Origin: Ascaphus truei
Lineage: Eukaryota; Chordata; Amphibia; Anura; Ascaphidae
Assembly (NCBI GenBank): GCA_036426205.1
Contig: CM071568.1
Location: 231,605,727 to 231,669,726, forward strand
DNA length: 64,000 bases
Direction: 5' to 3'
Shown here: positions 22,906 to 35,859 of the stretch, piece after piece
Numbering within the stretch: position 1 is the first letter of the stretch
Layout: the number at the start of each line of letters is the position of its first letter
Notes under the pieces: model-generated
Database searches by the model: none
Told to the model about the DNA's origin: nothing
Seen by the model: the letters and a program-made list of their open reading frames with translations, nothing else
Position numbers and translations under genes: made by a program

Positions 22906-23248
22906 GGAATGAAGGTAGTGCACGCACTCAAACAAAAAGGGTGAAAGTGGGGTACTTAACCGCCGGTGCGCTGGTTCTGGGGAGATCCTGATGTCCCACA
23001 TAGATCCAGTGAAGAAGAAGAATCAGACACATCAAATATGTTACTCCGTCGCTTCTACTCATCGACAATTTACATCACAAGGAGGCTCTTATTATGGTCT
23101 TTTGATGCAGCTCAAGGAATCCATATGTTTTCGGCAGAAAAACTTGCCTTTCTCAAGTGTAGGCTCTACACCTTGAGAAGGCAGTATTACTGCCGAAACG
23201 TTGGATTCCTTGACACATTAAACCCTTTTCATTGATGATTAAGACTGT
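22906..23248. mobile_element. 343-bp insertion with paired GAAACG hairpins
   Basis: Flanked by the duplication GGGCTTAGCT (22896-22905 and 23249-23258), it interrupts the gypsy element between its protease and RT. Near its right end two inverted arms (about 23110-23160 and 23162-23212) each contain CTTGAGAA, a GGC..GCC hairpin and CCGAAA, placed tail to tail. That resembles a hammerhead-derived core with altered catalytic bases. There is no coding capacity. Confidence 0.6.
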
Positions 23249-23258
23249 GGGCTTAGCT

Positions 23259-23960
23259 CTCATATGTTTTACACCCCCTAGTTGAATCTCGTCATTCCCT
23301 TTCGAGTTGTACATCTGTCCAAAACGTTCTGAGCAGAGATCCGGTAACACTCTTCCTTGAAGGCTGGATGAATTCTACCAGAGAAGACAATGGTAGTTCC
23401 CGGCTTCTTTGAAAACACCCTGATCAGGGACCGCCACCACATTCAGCATTGGTTCCTAATATGATGGGGGAATTCGGATGTTCCCTTGGTTCAGGACACA
23501 CAAGCGCTTCCATTCCATGGGATGAGTCATATCTATTGAGTTGCGGTATCATCCTCAATTGGTATCACTCCATATTGGGGTATCTTGACTACTGAGGCCC
23601 CATAACACCATCTTCTCTGCCGACTGCAGAGGCAGATGCTGGAGGGTGATGACCATAGAGGTGATGATCATAGATCCGTTACTTGTGAACTAGTGTCCAG
23701 CCAAAACAGAGGCCATGGATTTCCCTCAATTAGTACCCGTATTATAGCCTTAGGGCCCACTCTACTACAGGCCTCCTGAGGGCGCTCCATTGGGTACTCT
23801 AGTAGGGGTTTTCTGTGGAGATGGCCAGCCGTTCTGTTGGGCTTGCCGACTTTGCAGTCCATGCATGTGACCTTAATGGTAGATATAACACGCGCGTATC
23901 CCGGATCGCACTGGAGCTGGGTGTGTAGCGGCCGGTCCACGTGGCACATGGAGGTGAGGC
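23259..23960 (-). pseudogene. Gypsy protease region, decayed
   Basis: The minus-strand frame 23949-23668 includes RVLIEGNPWPLFWLDTSSQV, matching the aspartic protease active-site context (normally D-T-G-S, here D-T-S-S, so the active-site Gly is lost). Upstream text toward 23960 is Cys/His-poor linker. The element ends abruptly near 24000, where another repeat begins, so gag and the 5' LTR are missing. Confidence 0.6.
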
Positions 23961-23999
23961 AGGAGCCATCTTGAGGCCAGTTATCTTTGGAACCTTCAT

Positions 24000-25100
24000 C
24001 TCATTGGCTTCTGGGTCTGGGTCCCCTTGTCCTCTCCCTTGCGGGAATCTTTAGGTTTCTTGGGGGTGCAGTAGCAGGGGACGGGGGTTAACCTCTTAAT
24101 TACTATAGTGGTTATTAACCCTAGGGTGATTAAGGGGTTAGGGCCATTAGATTGTATTTTTCTTGTATTCTTCTGGCTCGGAGGACCTGGGACCTGCAGT
24201 ATGCTGACGAGGATACCCTTCATGTTTGCAGGGGTAATTTGAACATTTTTTTTTACTTTATTATTAAACTGATTTGGCTTTTTCATTTTATAATGGCAAA
24301 TGCACTATTATCATATGTGGTTAATAGTAAACTTTGCCATTACTTGTACTTTGCTTTCTGTTATGGGGGTGGTGGGGAGTTGTTGGGGGTAGAGGAGGGG
24401 GTAGTAGGTTTGTTTTATAATATTTTATGGGGTAGCGAGGATGGGTAAGTTGGCATTTGTGTTTTTACCTACTGGTGGGTAGCGGGGGGGTTACTTTTCT
24501 TACCTTAGCGGTATAGGTGATAGTCGGCGTAAATACGAGAGGGATAACCCTCAACCTTACGGCTACCCTCTCTCCCGCTGCCTGTATGAGGACGACCGTA
24601 TTTAAGCCCATAACTTCCTCCACCCCTGTCGCCTCGGGAAAACAACAAACACACGGTAGGAGGCTGTTAGTGCTGCACGTAGTAAGGATTGTCGTGTAAA
24701 GGTTGTATTGCATGGGATTCATGCCTGGGCTCCATTGATGCATATTTAATGGGTATCAGCTCCGAAGACTCCCGGCCTGAACTGATGCAGAAAATTCTTT
24801 TTTTTCTTTCTATGTCCTGTCTCGTCCGCCGCCTCTCAACAGCTTCTCACCACCTTCACACCCAACTTTTCCAGGTGTGAGGATTTGGGGAGAAACTCGC
24901 CATTCTAGCCGCGATTCGCTTCGTAAGCAAATCACGGCTCCTAGAATTGCATGAGGTTTACAACCTGCCGATAAGTGGCTCGCGTGCCGGCGGAATTTTT
25001 TTTTTATGACAGTTGAAACATTTGGCGATTCATACCTTTATCGCCCACTTATCAAGGCTTGCTGGAAGATAAGGCCGATAATGTGCTTTTGAACGCTTAT
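24000..25100. repeat. Fragment of modular palindrome-rich repeat
   Basis: It contains the imperfect palindrome CTTAATTACTATAG...GGTGATTAAGGGGTTAG (24090-24140) and an ACTATTATC...TTAATAGT palindrome (24300-24345). These modules occur in the same order in the large elements at 38467-42450 and 55717-63043. The part after 24450 has further palindromes (24895-24990) but no recognised gene. Confidence 0.5.
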
Positions 25101-26059
25101 TGAAAGGTCCCTTAGCACAAGTTAAGCTTGGCTGATCGACATATGTCACTCGTAGATCAGCAGTAAGCTCTGTTTATTTCTTTTTAAACAGTTCTTCCCT
25201 ACATTTTCCTCTTTCCTTTTTGTTTTTTAATGCCATGTCTTGACATAGCTAGCTACAATTTAACAGTAAGACGTATGTGCACGGGCTCCGTGTGCAAAGC
25301 TGTCAACTATTCACATTAAGTGTGCCATATTCAGCGGTGGCTGCAGGCGTAGGTTTCCAGGGATATGACATATTTGGGAACTGCAATGTTGAAAGAAACC
25401 CAAGCATAATATTATTTGTGTGATTATTTATGAAGGCATAAAACAAATTTACTGAATACTTTATGACTGCATGGGCAGCTTTTTTTTACTGAGGTTTATC
25501 CAATATCAAACAGCCGTAGGTTTCTCCAGGGTTACAATTGTAAAACCAGTACTTTTGGAACATTACTCGAGACCAGCAATCATAAAGCAGTAGGATGGAA
25601 ATTAGAACTCGACATGACATACTTTCTATTTTGTTTTTTATACACTATATTTGACAACACACAACAAAATTCAGATGGAATGATGTGTACTGATTGCCAA
25701 ACATGTGCAACAGCTAATATAATTTGCATTGCAATGGAAAGAAACATTTCATTCTTGACTAAACCTAAAAGCCAGTAATCAAACCCTTAGAAATCCTCTT
25801 TTCAGATATTGTATTTACTGTAGTTCATCCTCTTTCAACACTAGAGTTAATGAAGCTCTAAATACATATTAGCAGCATTGCTGTCACAGTAATTGCTAAA
25901 TTCTTAAAATCCACTTCCCCTGGAAGCGGAAGAGGTCGGAAAGCAAAGGAATTATTCAAATTCTAATATAAAAAAACCCATTTACAATTCTGTTGAAATG
26001 AGGCAATTAGACAAAGAAGTACCATTGTATATCATTGACTAAATAAGACATTGACAGTA
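25101..26059. other. Intron DNA, nothing recognised
   Basis: AT-rich sequence without identified exon, repeat family or structured element. Confidence 0.5.
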
Positions 26060-26183
26060 GTCATATGTGTGTAGTATGTGTATATAATATATATATGATA
26101 TATATATATATATTATATTAGATATCTATATAATATATAAATATATATATTATATATATATATATATACTATATATATAGATA
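26060..26183. repeat. AT-rich microsatellite
   Basis: Irregular TATA tracts directly before the large palindrome. Another AT/CT-rich tract lies at 26515-26690. Confidence 0.85.
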
Positions 26184-26442
26184 TGATACGAACCAATCAA
26201 AGCCCAGTAAAGAGACAGCACACCGCCACGGGGATTATCCAAAAATCTATATTCACAACATGAAATACACGTAAGCCAACGTTTCGGTCCCACAGAGAGA
26301 CCTTCCTAGGGCCGAATCATCTCTCTGTGGGACCGAACGTTGGCTTACGTGTATTTCATGTTGGAATATAGATTTTTGATTAACCACCTCGTTCGGTGTG
26401 CTGTTCTCTTTACTGGTCTTTGGATTGGTTCCGTATCATACT
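26184..26442. repeat. Large imperfect palindrome with GAAACG hairpins
   Basis: Arms 26184-26306 and 26324-26442 are inverted copies. The left arm's complement carries GGTCTCTCTGTGGGACC followed by GAAACGTTGGC; the right arm has GGGACCGAACGTTGGC, one A shorter. The spacer is about 17 bp. This hairpin-GAAACGTTGG unit also occurs at 23170-23205 and 58295-58312, suggesting one family of short palindromic elements. Confidence 0.65.
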
Positions 26443-27095
26443 TATTTTCATATGCGGACTAGCATCTGCTATTAAACCTTTCTTTTCTACTGCAGTGTGC
26501 TGACTGACCTTCATGTGTATATAATATATAATACTATATATTATATATATATATTATACTAATGTTATGATATATCTATTTTACACTTATTATATATCTA
26601 AATATATATATATATATACTCTCTCTCTCTATCTCTATCTCTCTATCTATCTCTACATATATCTCTCTAATCTATACTGGTATATCTCTAGCTCGCTCTT
26701 CCCCCCGAGACCATCCTTATGATGCTGCTTGTATCACGGTAAATGGGAGAGAGAATTTCTGCACTTGTGCAGTTGTTGAGCCTGGAAATAACATGAATCA
26801 CTATATTAAGTATAATGCAGTATAATGATTATAAAGTGTATAAAAAATATATATATTTAAATTTATATATTTATATATATAAAAATATATATTGTTTTGA
26901 TACGTAATAAAAGATCTTCAATATCCTGCTAAATGTTTGAAAACCAACCAACAAAATCAACCAAGCTCTTCTGAAAATATTAATTGTAATTTTTCTTTTC
27001 TGATTGGGAAATCAAAACCTTCTCTGTTGGTCAATACAACTTAATATATACTTTTGTCTGACTCTTTCTTTTTTTTTTCTTCTTGTTTTCAAAAG

Positions 27096-27214
27096 GCAGT
27101 GACATTACCCAGAAAGAACATCAGGAGGCAAAGTTCTACGTGCACCACCTGCATGTGATTGACAATCAGCAGAGACTCTTTCAGCTTTCGCACAGGATAG
27201 AGCCGCGAGTGTAA
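27096..27214 (+). CDS. RAPGEF5: RAPGEF5-like terminal coding exon with stop
   Basis: The exon uses the acceptor TTTTCAAAAG; the CAG three bases downstream would break the frame. With the carried G it encodes GSDITQKEHQEAKFYVHHLH and then VIDNQQRLFQLSHRIEPRV followed by TAA at 27212-27214. The V-I-D-(N/S)-Q and S-H-(R/K)-(I/L)-E-P-R motifs are the conserved C-terminus of RAPGEF4/5-type proteins, and the I-E-P-R-(V/A) ending favours RAPGEF5. The six exons sum to 155 residues. The preceding intron is 8642 bp and contains the gypsy relic. Confidence 0.87.
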
Positions 27215-27639
27215 GCACACGACCAACCTAACTTGGACTAGAAGATTGCTGATGCCGAGCATGTTGCTTTCAAATGAAAACATTTTTTACTGAGTTTTAT
27301 CAGTAGCAAACAGATGCGCCCAAAAGAATACAGGACATAGCATACAAAGTTGTTGATGCCTCCACACCGGCCTAAAAGTGAAGGAGACTGAGAAATGTTG
27401 GGTGGGAAAACTCTCTGAGATGCACTGTAATGTCTCACCTGCTGTCAGTATGTGCTTGGTAAAAACAAAAATTGCTAAATATATCTATACTAAGATGGAT
27501 TCAAAAGTCAAAACAAGATTGAGATAAAAATATGCTTAAAATGAAAAATTACTGTTCCAGGTTTTGTTTCATAGTACGTGCATCATACTAACTCCGTAAT
27601 CCCTCTGCAAAAAAGTGGAGACTTACACATAATTAAAGC

Positions 27640-27960
27640 TGCAATACCCCCCAAATTCAACGTTTTTTTTCCAACCCTTGGAATTGAACCATATAGCTTC
27701 CAGCTCAGACCCACAGTTCCCGAGATATCCGTTCTTTTATTTGGCGGTAAAATAAAACAAGATTGGTGCTGAATTCACCAATAGAGAGTCATGACATCAT
27801 ACTGAGAGATGTCATTGCAGTAGTGATGCACCCAGCAGCCGAACAAGGAACCTTGTCCTGGAGATTAAAATGCTGAAAGCTCAGGAGTCAGGGGGTCCCC
27901 GCAGCTCAGAGTACTGAGGTTCAGCACTGGCGGAATCCCTAGTTCAAATGAAGCTGAAAA
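27640..27960. repeat. Palindromic module (copy 1)
   Basis: Opening near 27650 with TTCCAGCTCAGACCCACAGTTCCCGAGATA and closing near 27900 with CAGCTCAG, the module resembles GAGCTGAA...GAGATACAGGCCC modules at 41540-41800, 41890-42140 and 56015-56260. It is non-coding. Confidence 0.35.
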
Positions 27961-29169
27961 AGTATGGAAAGCAAAATGTCAAGCAGCACAGATTGATGCA
28001 TTATTGCCTCTAGGTCACAGTGTGGTTCAGAACCAGAGCAGAGCTCCTGCTGGCAGAATTAGAGCCTGTTATGTATATCTGAATACTTTATATACTGCTA
28101 CTGTTTTTGTAATGCTCTCCAAAACACCACAAAGCAGTTCTGGATGTGAAAGCCCTGGCAGCAGCTTTCCATTAACTGTTTCAAGGCTGTCAGAATGAAT
28201 TGATCCCACTTTAATGACCTGTATTTTCTGCAAGTGTTTTACATTAGTTGCTGAGCAAGGATCAGATTAATGTGTTGGTTGCACCACTCCAAGCTGTGTA
28301 CTGGCGCTCACTCGGGCAGTGAAAGAGATGTCACAGAAATAGCCTATTTCATGATTTGCAGAGCATGAAATAAAACAAGCTGGAATGGCTTAGCTTATAA
28401 AATATACATTAGTTTCTAGGTTCACATGCATATATAATGATAACATTTACCAAGTTACGTACTCTGACTGCAAGTATATATGATCATATATATTTAAGTG
28501 GATATAGAAGTAATATCTGTCCTGTATATACCATAAATAATTGCTTGTACATTAGGGAACCAATATAACGTGTATTATTCCAGGGAACTTTACAAATGAC
28601 TTGACATGGTAGCACAGTGCTCTATGTCTGGTGACATGTTCAGTAATATGGATGGGTTATATTGGACAAAAACACAATATAAAATGCAATTTCTCATGTA
28701 CAGTATACAGTATATTGTAGAAACATCACTCATGAAATGTATAGAAATGGCACATCCATACGGATAAGTCTTTAAGCAGGTAAGGCAAACGTAGTCTGTA
28801 CCTAATACCATTCACATGGATTATATTTGGTGCATTACGAAGCATGTCCTGTATGTGACTGCTTTTTAAACGTGACGGCATTTTGTTTAGAAGCATGTGA
28901 GCCAGGGGAATTAAACATTTGCTGTTTTTGCCAATTTCAACATGGTTTTGGAAGACAGATTGTCATTACGTGTGGCCAATGCAAAGTTTAATAATGCATC
29001 TACATCTTGTTACTGAGAAATGTTCTCTCAAAGTTTTGACATTGCTTGAATGCAGCAGCCCAGTATCCTTACTAAAATATAAATAAAATAAATGAATTAA
29101 AAAGCCCATGTTAAAGCAGCAATATGGGTTTCCTTTTTTTTTTTTTAATTACAAGATTAAAGAAGTTGA

Positions 29170-29400
29170 ATTGTGTTCATTTCAGCTCCGGGACTCCTTC
29201 CTTCCAGAGATACCTCCGTATGGGGTGGCGGCTCTGGCTGGGCAGTGTGTGCCAAACAAGAGTGGCTTAAATGTCCCGCATCACGCACGCCAGTAGGAAG
29301 CCGTGACGTTATCCCTACGGAGGAAAGTATCTCTGGAAGCAGAGGTCCCTGGAGCTGAAATGTATGGGGTTCAGCTCCAGAGACCCCTTGCTTCAATCCT
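29170..29400. repeat. Palindromic module (copy 2)
   Basis: TTCAGCTCC...CCAGAGATACCTCCGTA near 29180-29222 pairs with TACGGAGGAAAGTATCTCTGG and GGAGCTGAA near 29317-29358. The result is a hairpin-type MITE-like unit related to the modules in the large TIR elements. Confidence 0.5.
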
Positions 29401-32400
29401 AGAACTAAAAAAATAAACATTTTTTTTAAAGTGTGACACGACTTGCTCCCTTAAGGCAGCACTCGTAATGAATGTAAAAACTGACCACATACAGTATTTG
29501 TTGCTGACTCCCTGAGTCCTTCTCTTCTCTCTAATGACCTCACAAATCACGTTACTAAGATTTTGCCAGGGCTTCCTGAAACAGAATGGGGCACGTGTAC
29601 TAAAAAGATTTTTCAACATATGTGTTGCGTCGAACATTTTAGAGCTAAAAAAAAAGATATGACGCATAATTTGTTGTTTGAAATTATTTTGGACGCATCT
29701 CTCGTGTTGATACAATTTAACTGGTATTAGTAAAAATACATTATTACTGTAATATTTATATTAGCCATACCATGAAAAATCAGTAAATTAACCTATGTAA
29801 TGAAACAACGTGCTGCGTCAAACAAATTGTTGGGTTAATACCTAGAGACGCCATTCTGCGCTAATACGAAGTCTTTTTAGGGTTCACACCAAGTTGAACC
29901 TAGTGGAGGATTTTGATTCATTTTAAATTGATATTTAAAGTGCACAGAAATATAATCTCTTAGTACATACCATTTACATCTGTACGCCAAGCACAGGCCA
30001 TCCCTTTGCGTCAAAACAAACGAAAAAATATATTTTTGACACAGCTGGAGAAATTTTAGCTTAGTAGAAAGGCGCCCAAAATTGCAATTGAAATAGAGTT
30101 TGACATGCGCCAAAATAAACATTTGTGATGCTTAGTATAGTGTATATGCCCCAATGTGTGGAGTTCTGGGTATTGTGATTTATGGGACGGCATTGAAGCG
30201 CTATTGTGTAGTAGTCTTGCTTTCCAGCGTATAACAATACTTGAGCATAGTCGTAAACATTAATGTTTATAACAAACATGAATTTGTGATTGCTGCATTC
30301 AATGACATGCTAAATAGGGTAAGATGAACACAATATAAAGTTAACCACTTCAATGCCGTAGGGGGGTTTAATGCATTTCTCTGTTGTTCACCATAAGGAC
30401 ATCTACCACTGATGGGATATATCAATATGGGATTAATTTATACCAAACTAGCCAACAAGTGAAGCTCCTTTTATGGAGATATTGGATAACAAATAAGCGA
30501 GATCTTTGTTCTATTCAGAGTTAGAGTGGGATGAGAAAACTTTCAGATAAAAAAAAAAAATAATAAATAAAAATTCACCACTGGTAAATAAGGATATCTG
30601 ATTAATACGGTCTATATTATTAAGAACGTGTAAATACGTAATGCAAAAAAATAATCTGTAGAGAGTTGGGAAGTACATGTTTAGCAACACACTGTATGTA
30701 CATGGTGGATGTAAAAATGCTTTAAAATACATATTTGCTATTTTGCTATTGTTGGATATATAATGAGGATGAAAGTCATTTTTAATAAGTAAAAAACTGT
30801 TGGAAAACCTTGCTTTTCCATTGAGTTATATCTGATTGTTACATGTACATTGACTAACACTGTAAATATTCTATAGTAACAGTGCTATGAATTCATTTTG
30901 CATGCTACACAGCTGAATGCCCCCTTGTTTTTTGCATTTAAAAGCTCCTTTTGTCTGACATTTCTTGTACATGTTGTACTTCTCTTTCCTTGTACCAAGG
31001 AGCTCTATCTTGCCGCTACTTATGAGTACAGCACAGTACTGTCTTCCTAGGGGCTCAGAGTACACAAGTATAAGACTTACAGGAAAATTACTTAGCTAGC
31101 TCTGTTTTGCTAGCAGACTAACATTTGATGGACTATGTAGAGAGGTTATTGCTTACATTCCCTGAAATTAAATGTCTGTCTTTTTTATGACGGAAGCATA
31201 AAGCAGTAACAATATTTATTTCCTGAGGGGCAATTCTCCCATCTATATCCATGTTGCTGCTGCTGCTACTATACTTTCAGGTGCATGGAAAGTAATGCTG
31301 AATATGACTGTTTATGAAGCTATTACTTGCCTTTTGGGCCTGAAATGCATTAAAGTGCAATGCACTGTAGCATTACATAAGACTGATCATGTAAATACAG
31401 GTCAAGTGCTTTTGCAATAGAAGTTATACGTATACACGATGAACAGAGCTAAGTGTAAGTGTGGTGGTCCTCTAAATAATTCATTATTAACATTGAAGTG
31501 GTCTGGCATATAGAACTGGTTGAGAAGTTCTGGAGTATTCCGTGATCTCTGCTGCGCTGTTTAAATGGCACAATTATTTTCATTTACATGTTAAATTACG
31601 AAACAGATGTTTAATATATTAGAGAAGGAATATACTGCATGGAAACATTCGTATCAAATTGCAATCAGGACTGGAGCTTTAAATCTAGAAAAAATACTTA
31701 ATATACAAGTTTAGTTGAACACACTATTTACACAATGAAAAAAATGATTGATGGGTTTAGGACAAACTCGATTAGTTAATCACTGTTTGCAGGCAGAGAA
31801 GGATTGGTTACATTCCATTTAAAGTCACAGCTGCTATAGGCTTTTACATTTGTTAACCCTGTTAAACTATAGAAATGCTTACTGTTTTGGGGTACCTCCT
31901 GTGAGCATATAAATTAATATGGGCATGCAACCCATGTTTAACTATGCAGAAGGAACATCATTGACTTTTGAATAATGACAAAAGCAAGTTTTTTTTTCAT
32001 GACATTTCTTTATTTTTTTCCCATTTCTCTCCTTTTTCTAAAAAAAAATATATATACTGTTATAAATATTGTCTTTTAATAGCTTTGTGCACCTCCTCGA
32101 TAACTCTTTAATCGTTACCACTTTGTTGACTGTAAAATTCATCCAAGAAAGAAAGTTACGTGGATAAGAGCAGCAAATAGAGAATACTTTTTACTAAACG
32201 GTGCCCGAAAGACATGGGCCTACTTTTACGAACATAAAAATAGTTAGAAACGTAATGGATCTGGATTTTACCTTCTCAGCATGAGGGAAAGCATGGTCTG
32301 CGTTTAACTTACTTTTCACTATGCAGTGAGTGCTTCTTTAGTATAATGCTTTCATAACAGCCATGTTAGGAGTTATTACATTTGCAATTTTTTATATCCA

Positions 32401-33872
32401 TTGCAAGTCACGAACATAACCTGAACATTTATAGTAAGGCTAGAGCTTTAAAACAGAGAAAATCAATTTCCTGGTAAAACAATACTGTTGTAGTTTAATA
32501 TTGTACAAAATACACTATATAAAAATATAACTTTTGCAGGATTGGATTAACATTCTCAGAGTTCTGAAGCAAATTCTTTGCTTGTTGTGCTTGCAACAAG
32601 TGAGCTGAAACAGTGGTATAGTAATATATTATATACATGTCTGCAGTGTTAATCAATAATGGTGACATAACAAAAAGTTAACTCGTTTTATTTCATTTCA
32701 GAACAGTGGCATTCATTCTTACAATTCTCAGAAAATTAAAAAAAATATATGTAGGTATAACTAAAATACTTTAATCTGTGTGAGTCCAATTCTGGATGTT
32801 AGATTTGCACGCGTCTAAAGTTTGCTTTCTCTTCTGCGCTGTTCTGAAAGGGGAAATTACGAGGCCAAAGCTGAAATGTTAAGTTACAGTTGGACATTTT
32901 AGAAACCTTCAAATTGAGGATGAACACAATATCTCTTCAATCACCTCTAGTCTTGTCCTACAGAGTAGGGTGCTTTGTATACAGGTAACCATTACAGTAT
33001 ATATCTAATAGGGAATCAGTGGCATATGGTTTCATATTATTCAGTGAAAGATACTTCATGTAGACATGTATTGTATAGTACAGTATGTCACTCAGTGAAG
33101 ATTAAGAGAGTGGCTGACTTCTCAAAGTAATTTCATAATGGCAGTGTTATAACATTACCAGACAGTTTATAGCTGCTGATTGTGAGTAATTGAAGAGTGT
33201 GATGATCTGATTGCCTTTTAACCCGTTTAGCAATACAATCACTAAAAACACAGCTTGAGTCAACATTGTGAAGAGATCATTGTGACCTCTTGGACACACA
33301 TGTAAACTAAATTGATTGATTTATGACACTCATTGTCGACAGGTTGGGTTTAGAATCTGTACAATCTCTAAAAACTACACAAAGTACAGTATGTTTCGAA
33401 GGTCAACCTTTGCATATTTGCTTCATCGTGATTCGAGAATAAAGCTGATGACAACACACTTGGTTGTCATATTCTGCTTAGAGTGCTATAACATGGTCAG
33501 TTTGTGTACATGAGCAAATATCCCTACTAACCTAATGTAAACCCCTTCTCTGCCCGCGGGACCAGCAAATGGTTGCAGGCCCCTCTGAGAACAAAGGGGG
33601 TGAATGGAGTTCACTTCTCAGGGACCTGTGCCAGGATTGGTGCTCCCTCACAGCACTGCTCACAGGCGCTTTTCTATTTTGGATTTTATGTGTTTTCTCA
33701 CATCTGTACATAATACTGTTTGCGTATTTATTAGAGCTTGTAAGCAATAATTTAAATGTGAAACTGACAATATGCGGCAATATGAGGTTTTAACTCGTGT
33801 AAGCGACTGTAATATTCTATCACATTTCAAATGTTTTTTTTTTTTTTAATTCAATGTAATCTCCCTTTTAGG

Positions 33873-33878
33873 AATAAA
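33873..33878 (+). promoter_or_regulatory. Possible polyadenylation signal
   Basis: AATAAA, followed by a TGTTGTTTTAAGTCTTG stretch. It may end the RAPGEF5-like transcript, but several other AATAAA strings exist in the region, so the assignment is weak. Confidence 0.2.
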
Positions 33879-34135
33879 TTAGAAATGTTGTTTTAAGTCT
33901 TGTTCTGCGTCTCGTGTTTGTCTTGTATGGTAGTAATTTATCTCATTTCAATTACGTTCTAAGATAGATTATTTTGTGCAACAAAAACCAGCATTTTATT
34001 TAAAGAAAAATACATGTTAAAGGGGCAACTCCTCCCAATTTAGTAAATGAACCCCACCTGCTTTTCATCCGGTAAACAAGAAGGTATTTAACATTGGTAA
34101 GATTGCTACATTATCTACCAGGGATTGATATTTGA

Positions 34136-35150
34136 CTAGGAATAAAGTGCAAAACAGGGTCCAATTCTTTGTGAAAGGATGGCACCAAGGGCGGAGTCGG
34201 ATGCGTCCACTTCTATGACAAATGGTACTTCTGGATTTGGATGAATGGGGATAGGGGAAGATGTGAAAAGTGACTTCAACTGTCCAAAGGCCGCATCCAC
34301 TTCAGGAGACCATTTGAAGGGGAGTTCTTTCCGTGTGAGTCGGGTGATTGAGGCAATAATGCCAGAGACATTTTTAATAAAACGTCTATAGAAATTAGCA
34401 AAGCCCACGAATCTTTGAAGGTCCTTATTTCGAGGAATTGGGCATTCCACCATGGCTTGAATCTTGCCTGGGTCCCTAGGTCAAACCCTCAGGGGAGATG
34501 ATGTAACTGAGAAATTGCATTCTGGTCTTTTCAAATTCGCATTTTTTTAAATTTAATGTACAATTTATGTTTTCAGAGACGCTCTAGGATGATTCGGACA
34601 TGTTTCTGGTGATTCCTTGGCTATAAAGGATACTGAATGGTTCGTGGCAAATTCTATGTCCATAAAATTCCCTGCCGCCCCTGAGTCGACCATTACTGTG
34701 GTTGAAAATCAATGTGTTCCCTCCTTGATTATAATAGGGACAAGGAGGTGTGGATGTAGAGAAGGAGGGTTATCTTTACTTTGAGAAGCAGAGAAAACAG
34801 TCTTTGAAATGGTGTGCAGCTGATTTCTCCTAGTGCTCTGGAAAGAAGACCGTCTGGACTTGTTTTGGCAATCGGCAAGATAGTGGCCATTGTTTCCGCA
34901 ACAGAGATCTTCTGTTTGGCGTCTATTCCTTTCCCCAGTTGAGATAGGTTCCCGCAATGTGTTTACTTGCATCGGCTCCTCCTCAGTCTCCCTGGAACGT
35001 CTTGGGGTGCTGACATCTCTAACCTCGGGATGCTTGGCATGAACCCCTGTCCCGCCAATCGTCTTTCAGTAAGCCTGCGATCGATTTGGATGCATAAACG
35101 GACAAATTCCTCATATCTCTGGAGGCATCACCTGGGCTAGTTCATCTTTA
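34136..35150 (-). pseudogene. Gypsy relic: zinc knuckle, protease edge and RT
   Basis: Minus strand, high to low. A frame at 34972-34709 has a gag zinc-knuckle remnant (CCGNNGHYLADC) and Ser/Gln-rich sequence. Next comes protease-like text near 34650. A frame at 34453-34136 then carries [33 protein letters not shown] and the [15 protein letters not shown] motif of the RT connection and RNase H region. Large parts of RT are missing, so the copy is internally deleted and inactive. It belongs to Ty3/gypsy, but its motifs differ from the copy at 19.7-24 kb. Confidence 0.72.
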
Positions 35151-35189
35151 ATTTGCTCAGAGAGACCTTGCCGAAAATTATATCTGCAA

Positions 35190-35828
35190 TACACCACCTA
35201 ACACCCCGGTGTGGTTCCCCCAAAGTACTGAGGGTGCCCTAGGCACCTAAACACCGGTGTCCTTATAACAGTCCCCACCCAAAGTATGAGGTAGTGCTAC
35301 CCCTGTGTTGACTGTTGGTGCACATTATATCTCCCCTTTCACTCCTGTACCAAGGTACCGCAGATGAATCAAAGGGGTAAGTCAGGTTCCTATCTGGGGC
35401 CTTTTCTACAATATTGTTCCTGATGTGACTCTGGGCCTAACTGGGGGCCTGTGGGGGCAGTCTGGCCTAGTTCAGGGGCTACTGGCACTCTGGACACTAC
35501 CTCTTCTCTTGCTGCCTTCGTCGGACTGAGCACACTGGCTCTTGTGCAAGGGGATATCCTGTGTCTCCCCTCCTCGAGCCCTATTGGCTCAGACTGCCCA
35601 TGTGTGAATCCCTCCCTAAGGATCTGGGATTTGTAGTCCCACGCGCCGTCTTGCAGAGCCATCTAAGATGGCAACCGCACTACTGCACATGCGCACTGCT
35701 TCTTCTGCACATGCGCGACATCCAAAATTGCGGCCCCAGCACTCTGAGTACGTCGCGGAGCTCCGGCGACTGCGCGCCACCCTGTATCTTCCCCCTTGCA
35801 CCAGAGGTAAGAAGGGGGCTTGGCTACA
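35190..35828 (-). mobile_element. Partial gypsy-type LTR
   Basis: It ends GGCTACA (35828), so the minus strand begins TGTAGCCAAG, like TGTAGCCAGG at 36856. The stretch near 35220 (AGTACTGAGGGTGCCC) matches 12300 and 18985. The other terminus is missing; the similarity fades near 35190, where the gag-like relic begins. Confidence 0.55.
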
Positions 35829-35859
35829 AATAAAAATATAGTATCTGTTGACTAAATTT

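Larger units (their letters stand above)
27215..33900 (+). other. Candidate long 3' UTR and downstream DNA
   Basis: No reading frame or further exon is recognisable. The stretch is unusually poor in obvious transposons for this window; only two palindromic modules (27640-27960, 29170-29400) were seen. It is AT-rich with several AATAAA-like strings, including one at 33873-33878 followed by a TTGTTTTAAG stretch. Vertebrate RAPGEF5 transcripts have multi-kilobase 3' UTRs, so part of this is plausibly transcribed, but no end point can be fixed by eye. Confidence 0.3.

Noticed and set aside
27098..27100. Alternative acceptor CAG for the last RAPGEF5-like exon
   Set aside because: Use of it shifts the frame away from the conserved C-terminus; the AAAAG acceptor keeps it.
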